Of a stretch of DNA of 64,000 nucleotides, positions 11,106-21,239 are shown one piece after another; positions within the stretch are counted from its first letter, which is position 1, and each line of letters opens with the position of its first letter. The DNA comes from Archivesica marissinica. Lineage: Eukaryota; Mollusca; Bivalvia; Venerida; Vesicomyidae. A program made the translations under genes and the position numbers. Below the pieces are notes generated by a model. The model saw only the letters and a program-made list of their open reading frames with translations. It made no database searches and was not told the origin of the DNA. The stretch is from assembly GCA_014843695.1 (NCBI GenBank), contig CM026404.1:51268122-51332121 (forward strand). The letters are read 5' to 3'.

Positions 11106-11149
11106 ATGTAGACAGTAAATTACTGCGAGGTTATGAATATACGTCTATG

Positions 11150-11461
11150 TTAACCATTAAAATGCTGAATTAATTGGAAGGATTTTTTAAATTTTATGTG
11201 CGAACCTGATAGATCGAGATCAGCCGCGGCATAATGCCGATTCTGATCCGAATCTATGTTGTTTGCAATTCAGCCAAGTGTTTTAGCTCTATTGTCCGAA
11301 TAGCAAACAGCATAAATCCTGATCTGATCTGGCTCTATGTTGTTTGCAATTCAGCCAAGTGTTTTAGCTCTATTGTCCGAATAGCAAACAGCATAGATCC
11401 TGATCTGATCTGGCTCTATGTTGTTTGCAATGGCAACTTTAGTTAGGTAGTTACAGGTTAA
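11150..11461. mobile_element. Diverged TTAA MITE related to family E
   Basis: It is bounded by TTAACC and GGTTAA and shares GAGATCAGCCGCGGCATAAT, CTATGTTGTTTGCAATTCAG and ATAGCAAACAGCATA with family E. An internal block of about 80 bp is duplicated in tandem. The ends are diverged, so the limits are less certain. Confidence 0.55.
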
Positions 11462-11937
11462 CAGTATTTTGGTTTGTCGACTATGACAGTGTACGTATAA
11501 ATGGAATTGCATTATTCTGCCCTCACGTTTTTGAGTGCTATTTTCAAATCACTTTTGTCCGGTCATCCTTAAAGCAGCATTACATCGTAATGGCTCAAGC
11601 AGGGCGCAAACTCCACGCCTTTCACACCTGAAGCGAACGCACTGCCACAGCACTATCACGACTTTCAAAGCTGATTTTAAGCTAGATCCTTCCCTACATT
11701 CATTACAATTGTTGTTCTCTCCCTTTGTTGAATGAAACTGGTCTCAATTTGAGATATCTTGTAGACGGTGTCTAACATGTCTACATCCCCGCGAGGGGTT
11801 CGACGTTACAGGAAGATAGATAGTCGGTAAAATCTTGTACCGATACTGCTTCTTCTATGGCTTATAATGTAAATAGTTGTCTAAATCAATTGCTATGTTA
11901 CAACAAATAAAACAAACGGACATAAAGTTCTAAATAT
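11462..11937. other. Non-coding intron sequence
   Basis: No coding or RNA signal was recognised in this stretch of HDHD5 intron 2. Confidence 0.4.
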
Positions 11938-12189
11938 CCGATTAGCGCAGTGGTTAGCGCGCTCCTATTCTCACCAATGCAACCTTGGTTCGATCCTCGG
12001 ACCGGGAAGTATGTGAGATGGTATGGTTGTCGCCAGATCGGACAGGTGGGTTTTCACAGTGGTCTCTGGGTACTCCGGTTTCATCCCATATGGAATTACG
12101 ACATTTACGCTTTCATCTGCACCAACGAGAGTAATTAAAAAGTTGTTAAGCTTGTTTTTGCAATCGTAAAATAAATAAAGTGTAAACTT
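11938..12189 (+). mobile_element. SINE B copy
   Basis: The head is tRNA-like (CCGATTAGCGCAGTGGTTAG, box B GGTTCGATCCTCGG). The body has GATCGGACAGGTGGGTTTTC and GTACTCCGGTTTC, and the tail GTTGTTAAGCTTGTTTTTGC then AAAATAAATAAAGTGTAAAC. A second copy in the same direction begins at 12322. Confidence 0.8.
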
Positions 12190-12321
12190 AAAAGTTCCGA
12201 CAAATAATATTTTCAACTATTTTTTTATTTGCTTGTTTCATCACATTTATGTTTGGGAAAATGGTGGACATATGGCCAGTGAATAATTAATATTGAAGGG
12301 CACAATATCGGGAATATCGGC

Positions 12322-12563
12322 TGTCCGATTAGCACAGTGGTTAGCGCGCTCGCTTCTCACCAATGCAACCCGGGTTCGATCCTCGGACCGGGAAGCATGC
12401 GAGATGGTACGGTGTTCGCCAGATCGGACAGGTGGGTTTTCTCCGTGTACTCCGGTTTCCTCCTACACGAATGACCACATTTACGCGTTCATCCCCGCCA
12501 ACGAGAATGATTAATATATGTTGTTAAAACTTGCTTCGCAATCGTAAAATAAATAAAGTTTAA
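12322..12563 (+). mobile_element. SINE B copy close to an HDHD5 exon
   Basis: It has the same head (GTCCGATTAGCACAGTGGTT, GGTTCGATCCTCGGACC) and tail (AAACTTGCTTCGCAATCG, AATAAATAAAGTTTAA) as the copy at 11938. It ends about 94 bp before the exon at 12657, in the sense orientation, and carries AATAAA hexamers in its tail. Confidence 0.8.
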
Positions 12564-12656
12564 TTAATTAACATTGAAGTATTATTTTCCAACTATTTTG
12601 GGACTTTCTACTTTCTAGATGTTATTAACCACTTATTAATCATTTTTACTTTCCAG

Positions 12657-12693
12657 CCGTGTGCATTTGAAAAGTATTTTCCAAGAATAGAAG
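12657..12693 (+). CDS. HDHD5: HDHD5 (CECR5) micro-exon with duplicated 3' end
   Basis: This 37-nt exon encodes PCAFEKYFPRIE plus the first base of the next codon (G). The acceptor is TTTACTTTCCAG and the donor is GAAG|GTAGGT. It enters in phase 0, as needed after 9801, and leaves in phase 1. FPRIEG aligns with the same peptide after the DMVD block in vertebrate HDHD5 (from memory). Its 3' end and donor are copied in tandem downstream (12674-12840). Two SINE B copies lie in the intron just upstream. The next exons, encoding the rest of the cap and the C-terminal catalytic motifs, are absent from the resolved sequence. Confidence 0.85.
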
Positions 12694-12840
12694 GTAGGTC
12701 ACAGGTAGTATTTTCCAAGAATAGAAGGTAGGTCACAGGTAGTATTTTCCAAGAATAGAAGGTAGGTCACAGGTAGTATTTTCCAAGAATAGAAGGTAGG
12801 TCACAGGTAATATTTTCCAAGAATAGAAGGTAGGTCACAG
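12674..12840 (+). repeat. 34-bp minisatellite made of HDHD5 exon 3' end plus splice donor
   Basis: Five head-to-tail copies of a 34-bp unit start at 12674, 12708, 12742, 12776 and about 12810. Each contains TTTTCCAAGAATAGAAG followed by GTAGGTCACAG. The first copy is the genuine exon end and donor; the other four are in the intron. Copies are nearly identical, differing by about one base in the fifth. Use of the second donor would insert 34 nt and shift the frame. Confidence 0.95.
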
Positions 12841-12970
12841 AATGTATATTATTTTAAAATTTGGTAACATTTTATCGCATGGTCATTTCTCATCTGTATA
12901 TGGGTGATACTAGAGGTGGCACAAACAAATATATACAGTGTACTTATCTTTTTCAAATTGTTATTTTATG

Positions 12971-13228
12971 TTATATTTCGGGTTTTACGCCTGCATCAGC
13001 ACCATATCGGGCTATATCGCCTGCAGGAAGTTTTACCTTCAACACCTTTCCTGGGCAGGCTCCAGCGGTTAACCAGTACTTGGGTGCACCAACCTCCGTA
13101 AGAAACTGCCAACTTTTTCATATAAATGAGACACGGCCTGAGCGGGGCTCGAACCCGTGACCAACAGTGATGATAGGTTACAGTGGTATACAAGTCAGCG
13201 ACCTTAACCACTCGACCACGGAGGCGGA
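12971..13228 (-). mobile_element. SINE A copy
   Basis: On the minus strand the tRNA-Ser/Leu-like head is TCCGCCTCCGTGGTCGAGTG with box B GGGTTCGAGCCCCG. The body contains AAAAAGTTGGCAGTTTCTTA and GAGCCTGCCCAGGAAAGG, and it ends GCGTAAAACCCGAAATATAA. Other copies are at 20432, 35444 and 53937. Confidence 0.8.
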
Positions 13229-13349
13229 CCTTTTCAAATTGTATTTAATAGTTCAGAAATGATTAAAACGCAGTCATACCGTAATTACAATATGCATCTA
13301 ATTATAGGAGAAGACCTCTATAAGCTATAGCTTTCGGTTCTAATCCTTT

Positions 13350-13945
13350 GTTGTAGGGTAATGTTGTAGTATTGGTAATGTTGTAGTATTGGTAATGTTG
13401 GTGTATTGGTAATGTTGGCATATTGGTAATGTTGTAGTATTGGTAATGTTGTAGTATTGGTAATGTTGTAGTATTGGTAATGTTGTAGTATTGGTAATGT
13501 TGTAGTATTGGTAATGTTGTAGTATTGGTAATGTTGTAGTATTGGTAATGTTGTAGTATTGGTAATGTGGTGTGGTATTGGTAATGTTGTAGGGTAATGT
13601 TGTAGTATTGGTAATGTTGGTGTATTGGTAATGTTGGTGTATTGGTAATGTTGTAGTATTGGTAATGTTGTAGTATTGGTAATGTGGTATTGGTAATGTT
13701 GTAGTATTGGTAATGTTGTAGGGTAATGTTGTAGTATTGGTAATGTTGTAGGGTAATGTTGTAGTATTGGTAATGTTGGTGTATTGGTAATGTTGGTGTA
13801 TTGGTAATGTTGTAGTATTGGTAATGTTGTGGTATTGGTAATGTTGTAGTATTGGTAATGTTGTAGGGTAATGTTGTAGTATTGGTAATGTTGGTGTATT
13901 GGTAATGTTGGTGTATTGGTAATGTTGTAGTATTGGTAATGTTGT
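13350..13945. repeat. 17-bp tandem array
   Basis: About 35 copies of TTGGTAATGTTGTAGTA and variants (TGTTGGTGTATTGG, shortened GTAGGGTAATG). Long threonine/asparagine/tyrosine-rich minus-strand open frames here are by-products. Confidence 0.95.
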
Positions 13946-14447
13946 AGTTGTCTGCTTGTTGCAGTTTATATACATGTACATACAAAACATGTTAATACAA
14001 CAAAAAGGCAAATGGGATAGACCAAGTTATAGCAACATTAGTTGTGGTTTTACAATATTACGCTGACAAGACAATAACTCCTGGTATTTGCAATTTTAAA
14101 TTGGTCAATATAACCATATTTTATGCACGACAGATATCGCATTATGCAACCGGATACAGCGTATTGTCTTTACTTTCAACAGACAAATAAGTTTATTTAA
14201 AGTCGCAATCGCATTAATGCATTTGGACGACAAACTTTCATCATTCATTTGATGTAGGGTTGTTTTTAAAGCTTAATGAGTGGGTGTCCTGCCTTGCTCC
14301 TATTTAGCCCCGCCCCTTTGCCCTTTATGTCCGCCCATTTTAAAAAAGAAATTTGTATGCCTCAATGGGTCAGTTCCTTTATAAACACGATCCTATTTGA
14401 TCAAGCATAATTTAGCTGTCAATCACCGACAGTTAGCCAAACCCCCA
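13946..14447. other. Non-coding, with a MITE-like block
   Basis: At about 14255-14340, AGGGTTGTTTTTAAAGCTTA and TTTAGCCCCGCCCCTTTGCC resemble, inverted, the right part of the element at 8130-8211. It directly precedes the 64-bp array. No HDHD5 exon was recognised. Confidence 0.45.
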
Positions 14448-14757
14448 AAGTGAGGCAGCTCAGGGTGACTACTTCTCCTATATCACACTCTAGCTCCAGT
14501 CCTGCAGGGAGAAGTGAGGCAGCTCAGGGTGATTACTTCTCCTATATCACCCTCTAGCTCCAGCCCTGCAGGGAGAAGTGAGGCAGCTCAGGGTGATTAC
14601 TTCTCCTATATCACCTTCTAGCTCCAGTCCTGCAGGGAGAAGTGAGGCAGCTCAGGGTGATTACATCTCCTATATCACCCTCTAGCTCCAGCCCTGCAGG
14701 GAGAAGTGAGGAAGCTCAGGGTGATTACATCTCATATATCACCTTCTAGCTCCAGCC
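14448..14757. repeat. 64-bp tandem array truncated by the gap
   Basis: Nearly five copies of a 64-bp unit with GTGAGGCAGCTCAGGGTGAT, CACCCTCTAGCTCCAG and CCCTGCAGGGAGAA. The unit resembles the right end of MITE J (39885-39956). The array runs into the N block, so its true length is unknown. Confidence 0.93.
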
Positions 14758-15757
14758 NNNNNNNNNNNNNNNNNNNNNNNNNNNNNNNNNNNNNNNNNNN
14801 NNNNNNNNNNNNNNNNNNNNNNNNNNNNNNNNNNNNNNNNNNNNNNNNNNNNNNNNNNNNNNNNNNNNNNNNNNNNNNNNNNNNNNNNNNNNNNNNNNNN
14901 NNNNNNNNNNNNNNNNNNNNNNNNNNNNNNNNNNNNNNNNNNNNNNNNNNNNNNNNNNNNNNNNNNNNNNNNNNNNNNNNNNNNNNNNNNNNNNNNNNNN
15001 NNNNNNNNNNNNNNNNNNNNNNNNNNNNNNNNNNNNNNNNNNNNNNNNNNNNNNNNNNNNNNNNNNNNNNNNNNNNNNNNNNNNNNNNNNNNNNNNNNNN
15101 NNNNNNNNNNNNNNNNNNNNNNNNNNNNNNNNNNNNNNNNNNNNNNNNNNNNNNNNNNNNNNNNNNNNNNNNNNNNNNNNNNNNNNNNNNNNNNNNNNNN
15201 NNNNNNNNNNNNNNNNNNNNNNNNNNNNNNNNNNNNNNNNNNNNNNNNNNNNNNNNNNNNNNNNNNNNNNNNNNNNNNNNNNNNNNNNNNNNNNNNNNNN
15301 NNNNNNNNNNNNNNNNNNNNNNNNNNNNNNNNNNNNNNNNNNNNNNNNNNNNNNNNNNNNNNNNNNNNNNNNNNNNNNNNNNNNNNNNNNNNNNNNNNNN
15401 NNNNNNNNNNNNNNNNNNNNNNNNNNNNNNNNNNNNNNNNNNNNNNNNNNNNNNNNNNNNNNNNNNNNNNNNNNNNNNNNNNNNNNNNNNNNNNNNNNNN
15501 NNNNNNNNNNNNNNNNNNNNNNNNNNNNNNNNNNNNNNNNNNNNNNNNNNNNNNNNNNNNNNNNNNNNNNNNNNNNNNNNNNNNNNNNNNNNNNNNNNNN
15601 NNNNNNNNNNNNNNNNNNNNNNNNNNNNNNNNNNNNNNNNNNNNNNNNNNNNNNNNNNNNNNNNNNNNNNNNNNNNNNNNNNNNNNNNNNNNNNNNNNNN
15701 NNNNNNNNNNNNNNNNNNNNNNNNNNNNNNNNNNNNNNNNNNNNNNNNNNNNNNNNN
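14758..15757. other. Assembly gap of exactly 1000 N
   Basis: The run of N is exactly 1000 bases, which looks like a fixed-size placeholder rather than a measured gap. It is bordered by a 64-bp array on the left and a 40/50-bp array on the right. The missing exons of HDHD5 and FBXO28 should fall in this interval. Confidence 0.97.
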
Positions 15758-18556
15758 ATGGGTGCTTGACTGTACTACTACTGAATAACATTGAATAACC
15801 ATGAAGTATGGATGCTTGACTGTAATACTCCTGAATAACCATGAAGTATGGATGCTTGACTGTAATACTCCTGAATAACCATGAAGTATGGATGCTTGAC
15901 TGTAATACTCCTGAATAACCATGAAGTATGGATGCTTGACTGTACTACTACTGATAACATTGAATAACCATGAAGTATGGATGCTTGACTGTACTACTAC
16001 TGAATAACATTGATAACCAGAAGTATGGGTGCTTGACTGTACTACTACTGAATAACATGAATAACCATGAAGTATGGATGCTTGACTGTAATACTCCTGA
16101 ATAACCATGAAGTATGGATGCTTGACTGTACTACTACTGAATAACATTGATAACCATGAAGTATGGATGCTTGACTGTAATACTCCTGAATAACCATGAA
16201 GTATGGATGCTTGACTGTAATACTCCTGAATAACCATGAAGTATGGATGCTTGACTGTAATACTCCTGAATAACCATGAAGTATGGATGCTTGACTGTAC
16301 TACTACTGAATAACATTGAATAACCATGAAGTATGGATGCTTGACTGTACTACTACTGAATAACATTGAATAACCATGAAGTATGGATGCTTGACTGTAC
16401 TACTACTGAATAACATTGAATAACCATGAAGTATGGATGCTTGACTGTACTACTCCTGAATAACCATGAAGTATGGATGCTTGACTGTAATACTCCTGAA
16501 TAACCATGAAGTATGGATGCTTGACTGTAATACTCCTGAATAACCATGAAGTATGGATGCTTGACTGTACTACTACTGAATAACATTGAATAACCATGAA
16601 GTATGGATGCTTGACTGTACTACTACTGAATAACATTGAATAACCATGAAGTATGGGTGCTTGACTGTACTACTACTGAATAACATTGAATAACCATGAA
16701 GTATGGATGCTTGACTGTAATACTCCTGAATAACCATGAAGTATGGGTGCTTGACTGTACTACTACTGAATAACATTGAATAACCATGAAGTATGGATGC
16801 TTGACTGTAATACTCCTGAATAACCATGAAGTATGGATGCTTGACTGTAATACTCCTGAATAACCATGAAGTATGGATGCTTGACTGTAATACTCCTGAA
16901 TAACCATGAAGTATGGATGCTTGACTGTACTACTACTGAATAACATTGAATAACCATGAAGTATGGATGCTTGACTGTACTACTACTGAATAACATTGAA
17001 TAACCATGAAGTATGGGTGCTTGACTGTACTACTACTGAATAACATTGAATAACATGAAGTATGGATGCTTGACTGTAATACTCCTGAATAACCATGAAG
17101 TATGGATGCTTGACTGTACTACTACTGAAAACATTGAATAACCATGAAGTATGGATGCTTGACTGTACTACTACTGAATAACATTGAATAACCATGAAGT
17201 ATGGATGCTTGACTGTACTACTACTGAATAACATTGAATAACCATGAAGTATGGATGCTTGACTGTAATACTCCTGAATAACCATGAAGTATGGGTGCTT
17301 GACTGTACTACTACTGAATAACCATGAAGTATGGATGCTTGACTGTAATACTCCTGAATAACCATGAAGTATGGATGCTTGACTGTAATACTCCTGAATA
17401 ACCATGAAGTATGGATGCTTGACTGTAATACTCCTGAATAACCATGAAGTATGGATGCTTGACTGTACTACTACTGAATAACATTGAATAACCATGAAGT
17501 ATGGATGCTTGACTGTACTACTACTGAATAACATTGAATAACCATGAAGTATGGATGCTTGACTGTAATACTCCTGAATAACCATGAAGTATGGGTGCTT
17601 GACTGTACTACTACTGAATAACATTGAATAACCATGAAGTATGGATGCTTGACTGTAATACTCCTGAATAACCATGAAGTATGGATGCTTGACTGTAATA
17701 CTCCTGAATAACCATGAAGTATGGATGCTTGACTGTAATACTCCTGAATAACCATGAAGTATGGATGCTTGACTGTACTACTACTGAATAACATTGAATA
17801 ACCATGAAGTATGGATGCTTGACTGTACTACTACTGAATAACATTGAATAACCATGAAGTATGGGTGCTTGACTGTACTACTACTGAATAACATTGAATA
17901 ACCATGAAGTATGGATGCTTGACTGTAATACTCCTGAATAACCATGAAGTATGGGTGCTTGACTGTACTACTACTGAATACATTGAATAACATGAAGTAT
18001 GGATGCTTGACTGTAATACTCCTGAATAACCATGAAGTATGGATGCTTGACTGTAATACTCCTGAAACCATGAAGTATGGATGCTTGACTGTAATACTCC
18101 TGAATAACCATGAAGTATGGATGCTTGACTGTACTACTACTGAATAACATTGATAACCATGAAGTATGGATGCTTGACTGTACTACTACTGAATAACATT
18201 GAATAACCATGAAGTATGGGTGCTTGACTGTACTACTACTGAATAACATTGAATAACCATGAAGTATGGATGCTTGACTGTAATACTCCTGAATAACCAT
18301 GAAGTATGGGTGCTTGACTGTACTACTACTGAATAACATTGAATAACCATGAAGTATGGATGCTTGACTGTAATACTCCTGAATAACCATGAAGTATGGA
18401 TGCTTGACTGTAATACTCCTGAATAACCATGAAGTATGGATGCTTGACTGTAATACTCCTGAATAACCATGAAGTATGGATGCTTGACTGTACTACTACT
18501 GAATAACCATGAAGTATGGATGCTTGACTGTAATACTCCTGAATAACCATGAAGTA
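15758..18556. repeat. 40/50-bp composite tandem array
   Basis: Two related units are interleaved. The 40-bp unit has CCATGAAGTATGGATGCTTG then ACTGTAATACTCCTGAATAA. The 50-bp unit has ACTGTACTACTACTGAATAA plus ten extra bases, CATTGAATAA. Blocks of mixed units repeat about 848 bp apart. The left edge is the gap. All open frames here are repeat-derived. Confidence 0.95.
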
Positions 18557-19684
18557 TCATATTCATATCTCATCTGTTTGAATGTTCGACTACATGTCTG
18601 TATATACATGTACATATCTCATCTTGCTGTCTGGCTACACTACGCTATAATGTTTGAATGTTCGACTACATGTCTGTATATACATGTACATATCTCATCT
18701 TGCTGTCTGGCTACACTACGCTATAATGTTTGAATGTTCGACTACATGTCTGTATATACATGTACATATCTCATCTTGCTGTCTGGCTACACTACGCTAT
18801 AATGTTTGAATGTTCGACTACATGTCTGTATATACATGTACATATCTCATCTTGCTGTCTGGCTACACTACGCTATAATGTTTGAATGTTCGACTACATG
18901 TCTGTATATACATGTACATATCTCATCTTGCTGTCTGGCTACACTACGCTATAATGTTTGAATGTTCGACTACATGTCTGTATATACATGTACATATCTC
19001 ATCTTGCTGTCTGGCTACACTACGCTATAATGTTTGAATGTTCGACTACATGTCTGTATATACATGTACATATCTCATCTTGCTGTCTGGCTACACTACG
19101 CTATAATGTTTGAATGTTCGACTACATGTCTGTATATACATGTACATATCTCATCTTGCTGTCTGGCTACACTACGCTATAATGTTTGAATGTTCGACTA
19201 CATGTCTGTATATATATACATGTACATATCTCATCTTGCTGTCTGGCTACACTACGCTATAATGTTTGAATGTTCGACTACATGTCTGTTATATACATGT
19301 ACATATCTCATCTTGCTGTCTGGCTACACTACGCTATAATGTTTGAATGTTCGACTACATGTCTGTATATACATGTACATATCTCATCTTGCTGTCTGGC
19401 TACACTACGCTATAATGTTTGAATGTTCGACTACATGTCTGTATATACATGTACATATCTCATCTTGCTGTCTGGCTACACTACGCTATAATGTTTGAAT
19501 ATTCGACTACATGTCTGTATATACATGTACATATCTCATCTTGCTGTCTGGCTACACTACGCTATAATGTTTGAATGTTCGACTACATGTCTGTATATAC
19601 ATGTACATATCTCATCTTGCTGTCTGGCTACACTACGCTATAATGTTTGAATGTTCGACTACATGTCTGTATATACATGTACAT
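18557..19684. repeat. 76-bp tandem array
   Basis: About 14.5 almost identical copies of a 76-bp unit containing CATATCTCATCTTGCTGTCT, GGCTACACTACGCTATAATG and TTTGAATGTTCGACTACATG. Small changes include a TA insertion in one unit near 19210. It abuts the 40/50-bp array. Confidence 0.95.
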
Positions 19685-19697
19685 GATCATAGTTTGA

Positions 19698-19870
19698 CTG
19701 GATTGCAAAACAAGTTCTTACAGAATTAGTTTACTTGCTCTCGGTGCCTCATTCCTGATAGAATCCATGGCATCGCCATGAAGGAAAAAGAAGAGTGTGG
19801 ATTTAAGTGTATTGCCTATAGGATGCCACCACCACGGTTCTGGCAGGGTTTGAGCTCATAACCTTTGAGT
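19698..19870 (-). mobile_element. Degenerate SINE C copy
   Basis: GGATTGCAAAACAAGTTCTT, then CTCGGTGCCTCATTCCTGAT, GAATCCATGGCATCGCC and GGTTTGAGCTCATAACC match the SINE C tail-to-head order on the minus strand, with many substitutions. Confidence 0.5.
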
Positions 19871-20020
19871 TACAAGACCAACAATGTGTGAAAAGTGTAT
19901 TAAGAGTACAGAGCAAAGATGTCTCATAATAAAACGGTTTATGCAAAATGGGTTTTATTTCAAGTTGGGACTTTGCAGGGATGAGATTAGAACCCGGTCT
20001 TGACATATTCAATATTTGCT

Positions 20021-20252
20021 TTAAACCTTTCCTTCATAAGAGATTTAGGTTAATATACTATTATATCGCCATACAAACGACAGCCATTTAGCTATCATGC
20101 AGTGGATAAGTAGTGGCCATATCTATACCACCTCCATAGATATTACTGTAACTACATGAAATTCTTATGAACATTGGTTTGGCTACTACATTGTCAATGT
20201 ATGTCGTATTGGTAATGGCGTCAAGAGGTGCTTCTATGAGGGAAATGGTTAA
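20021..20252. mobile_element. TTAA MITE family G, single-copy form
   Basis: It starts TTAAACCTTTCCTTCATAAG and ends TCTATGAGGGAAATGGTTAA, with inverted ends and TTAA borders. It is 232 bp, non-coding, and has neither end amplified. It is the reference form for the arrays at 40969 and 50713. Confidence 0.75.
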
Positions 20253-20310
20253 TACAGGGAAAGTCTGAGCAGGCGGTATACCTATATGATATATATAATA
20301 AAACAACCGA

Positions 20311-20388
20311 TTGGGAATCTGGAAACTGGCTGCTTAATACAGGTTGGCTGCTTAATGGAGGTGACCACTAACACAGGTTTGACTGTAT
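20311..20388. mobile_element. Mariner-like MITE fragment
   Basis: GGCTGCTTAATACAGG, GGTGACCACTAACACAGG and the end GGTTTGACTGTA match the element at 39012-39182 in inverse orientation. One end is missing. Confidence 0.5.
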
Positions 20389-20431
20389 AGACAAAATATA
20401 CATGAAAAATAACAATTCTTTCGCTGCATGT

Positions 20432-20690
20432 GTCCGCCTCCGTGGTCGAGTGGTTAAGGTCGCTGACTTATATACCACTGTAACCTATCATCACTGATGG
20501 TCACGGGTTCGAGCCCCGCTCAGGCCGTGTCTCATTGATATGAAAAAGTTGGCAGTTTCTTACGGAGGTTGGTGCACCCAAGTACTGGTTAACCACTGGA
20601 GCCTGCCCAGGAAAGGTGTTAGATAAACTGCCCGCCGGCAATATAGCCCAAAATGATGCTGATGTAGGCGTAAAACCCGAAATATAACAT
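20432..20690 (+). mobile_element. SINE A copy
   Basis: The head is GTCCGCCTCCGTGGTCGAGT with box B GGGTTCGAGCCCCG. The body matches the copy at 12971 and the end is GCGTAAAACCCGAAATATAA. It lies 155 bp upstream of the FBXO28 exon at 20846. Confidence 0.8.
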
Positions 20691-20845
20691 ATAACTTTCG
20701 CTGCATATTTTAGTGAGCTTATTGCTTTCAAGAATGAAACAAATCTTACTAATGGTTTTGCATTAATCTTCTCTGAAACGTCTATAGAGTTCTTTGAATT
20801 GTCATATAATTCATGTAGGCAGTTGTTATTTGCAATGATTGACAG

Positions 20846-21035
20846 GTGCTTGATGAGCTACTGGTGATACTGCACAAGTTACAGTCTAGTGACCAGCCAC
20901 CTCGCTCCCACGAGTTCCTACAAGAACTGCGTGATATATCGTCCATGGCGATGGAACACTTTGATGAGAAGATTGTGCCTGGACTGAGGAACAAGTTACC
21001 CACTGCCACTCTGCCATACCCATTCTCAGAAGCAT
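20846..21035 (+). CDS. FBXO28: FBXO28 penultimate coding exon
   Basis: This exon encodes the conserved region of FBXO28 downstream of the F-box. FBXO28 is a substrate-recognition subunit of an SCF (SKP1-CUL1-F-box) ubiquitin ligase, mainly nuclear. The acceptor is GATTGACAG before 20846 and the donor is GCAT|GTATGT after 21035. It has 63 codons plus one base. The block LQELRDISSMAMEHFDEKIV is almost identical to vertebrate FBXO28 as remembered. The 1-nt overhang is completed by the exon starting at 26675. The F-box and upstream exons are not found between the gap and this exon. Confidence 0.9.
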
Positions 21036-21239
21036 GTATGTATAGGTTATTGATAAAATATATGGTTATAGTCCGGCAGAACCCAATTTGGACCGTGCAA
21101 AGTTGTCTGTACAAAATGTTTTTGGAGTTTATAGTGGTTAAGACATTATCAATTAAGAAATTGAAAATTGAATGATGACATCATGTCATCCAGTTTATTA
21201 ATTACTAATGTCTCAACTACAAGAAACTGCAAAAACTAG

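Noticed and set aside
11938..12010. Genuine tRNA genes at SINE heads here and at similar sites
   Set aside because: The box A/B-like heads continue into conserved SINE bodies and tails shared by several copies; no complete cloverleaf was established.
14706..16366. Open frames of 360-544 codons spanning the N block
   Set aside because: Most of their length is N; the remainder is 64-bp or 40/50-bp satellite.
18557..19684. CRISPR-like direct repeats
   Set aside because: Units are contiguous with no unique spacers, and the context is eukaryotic.
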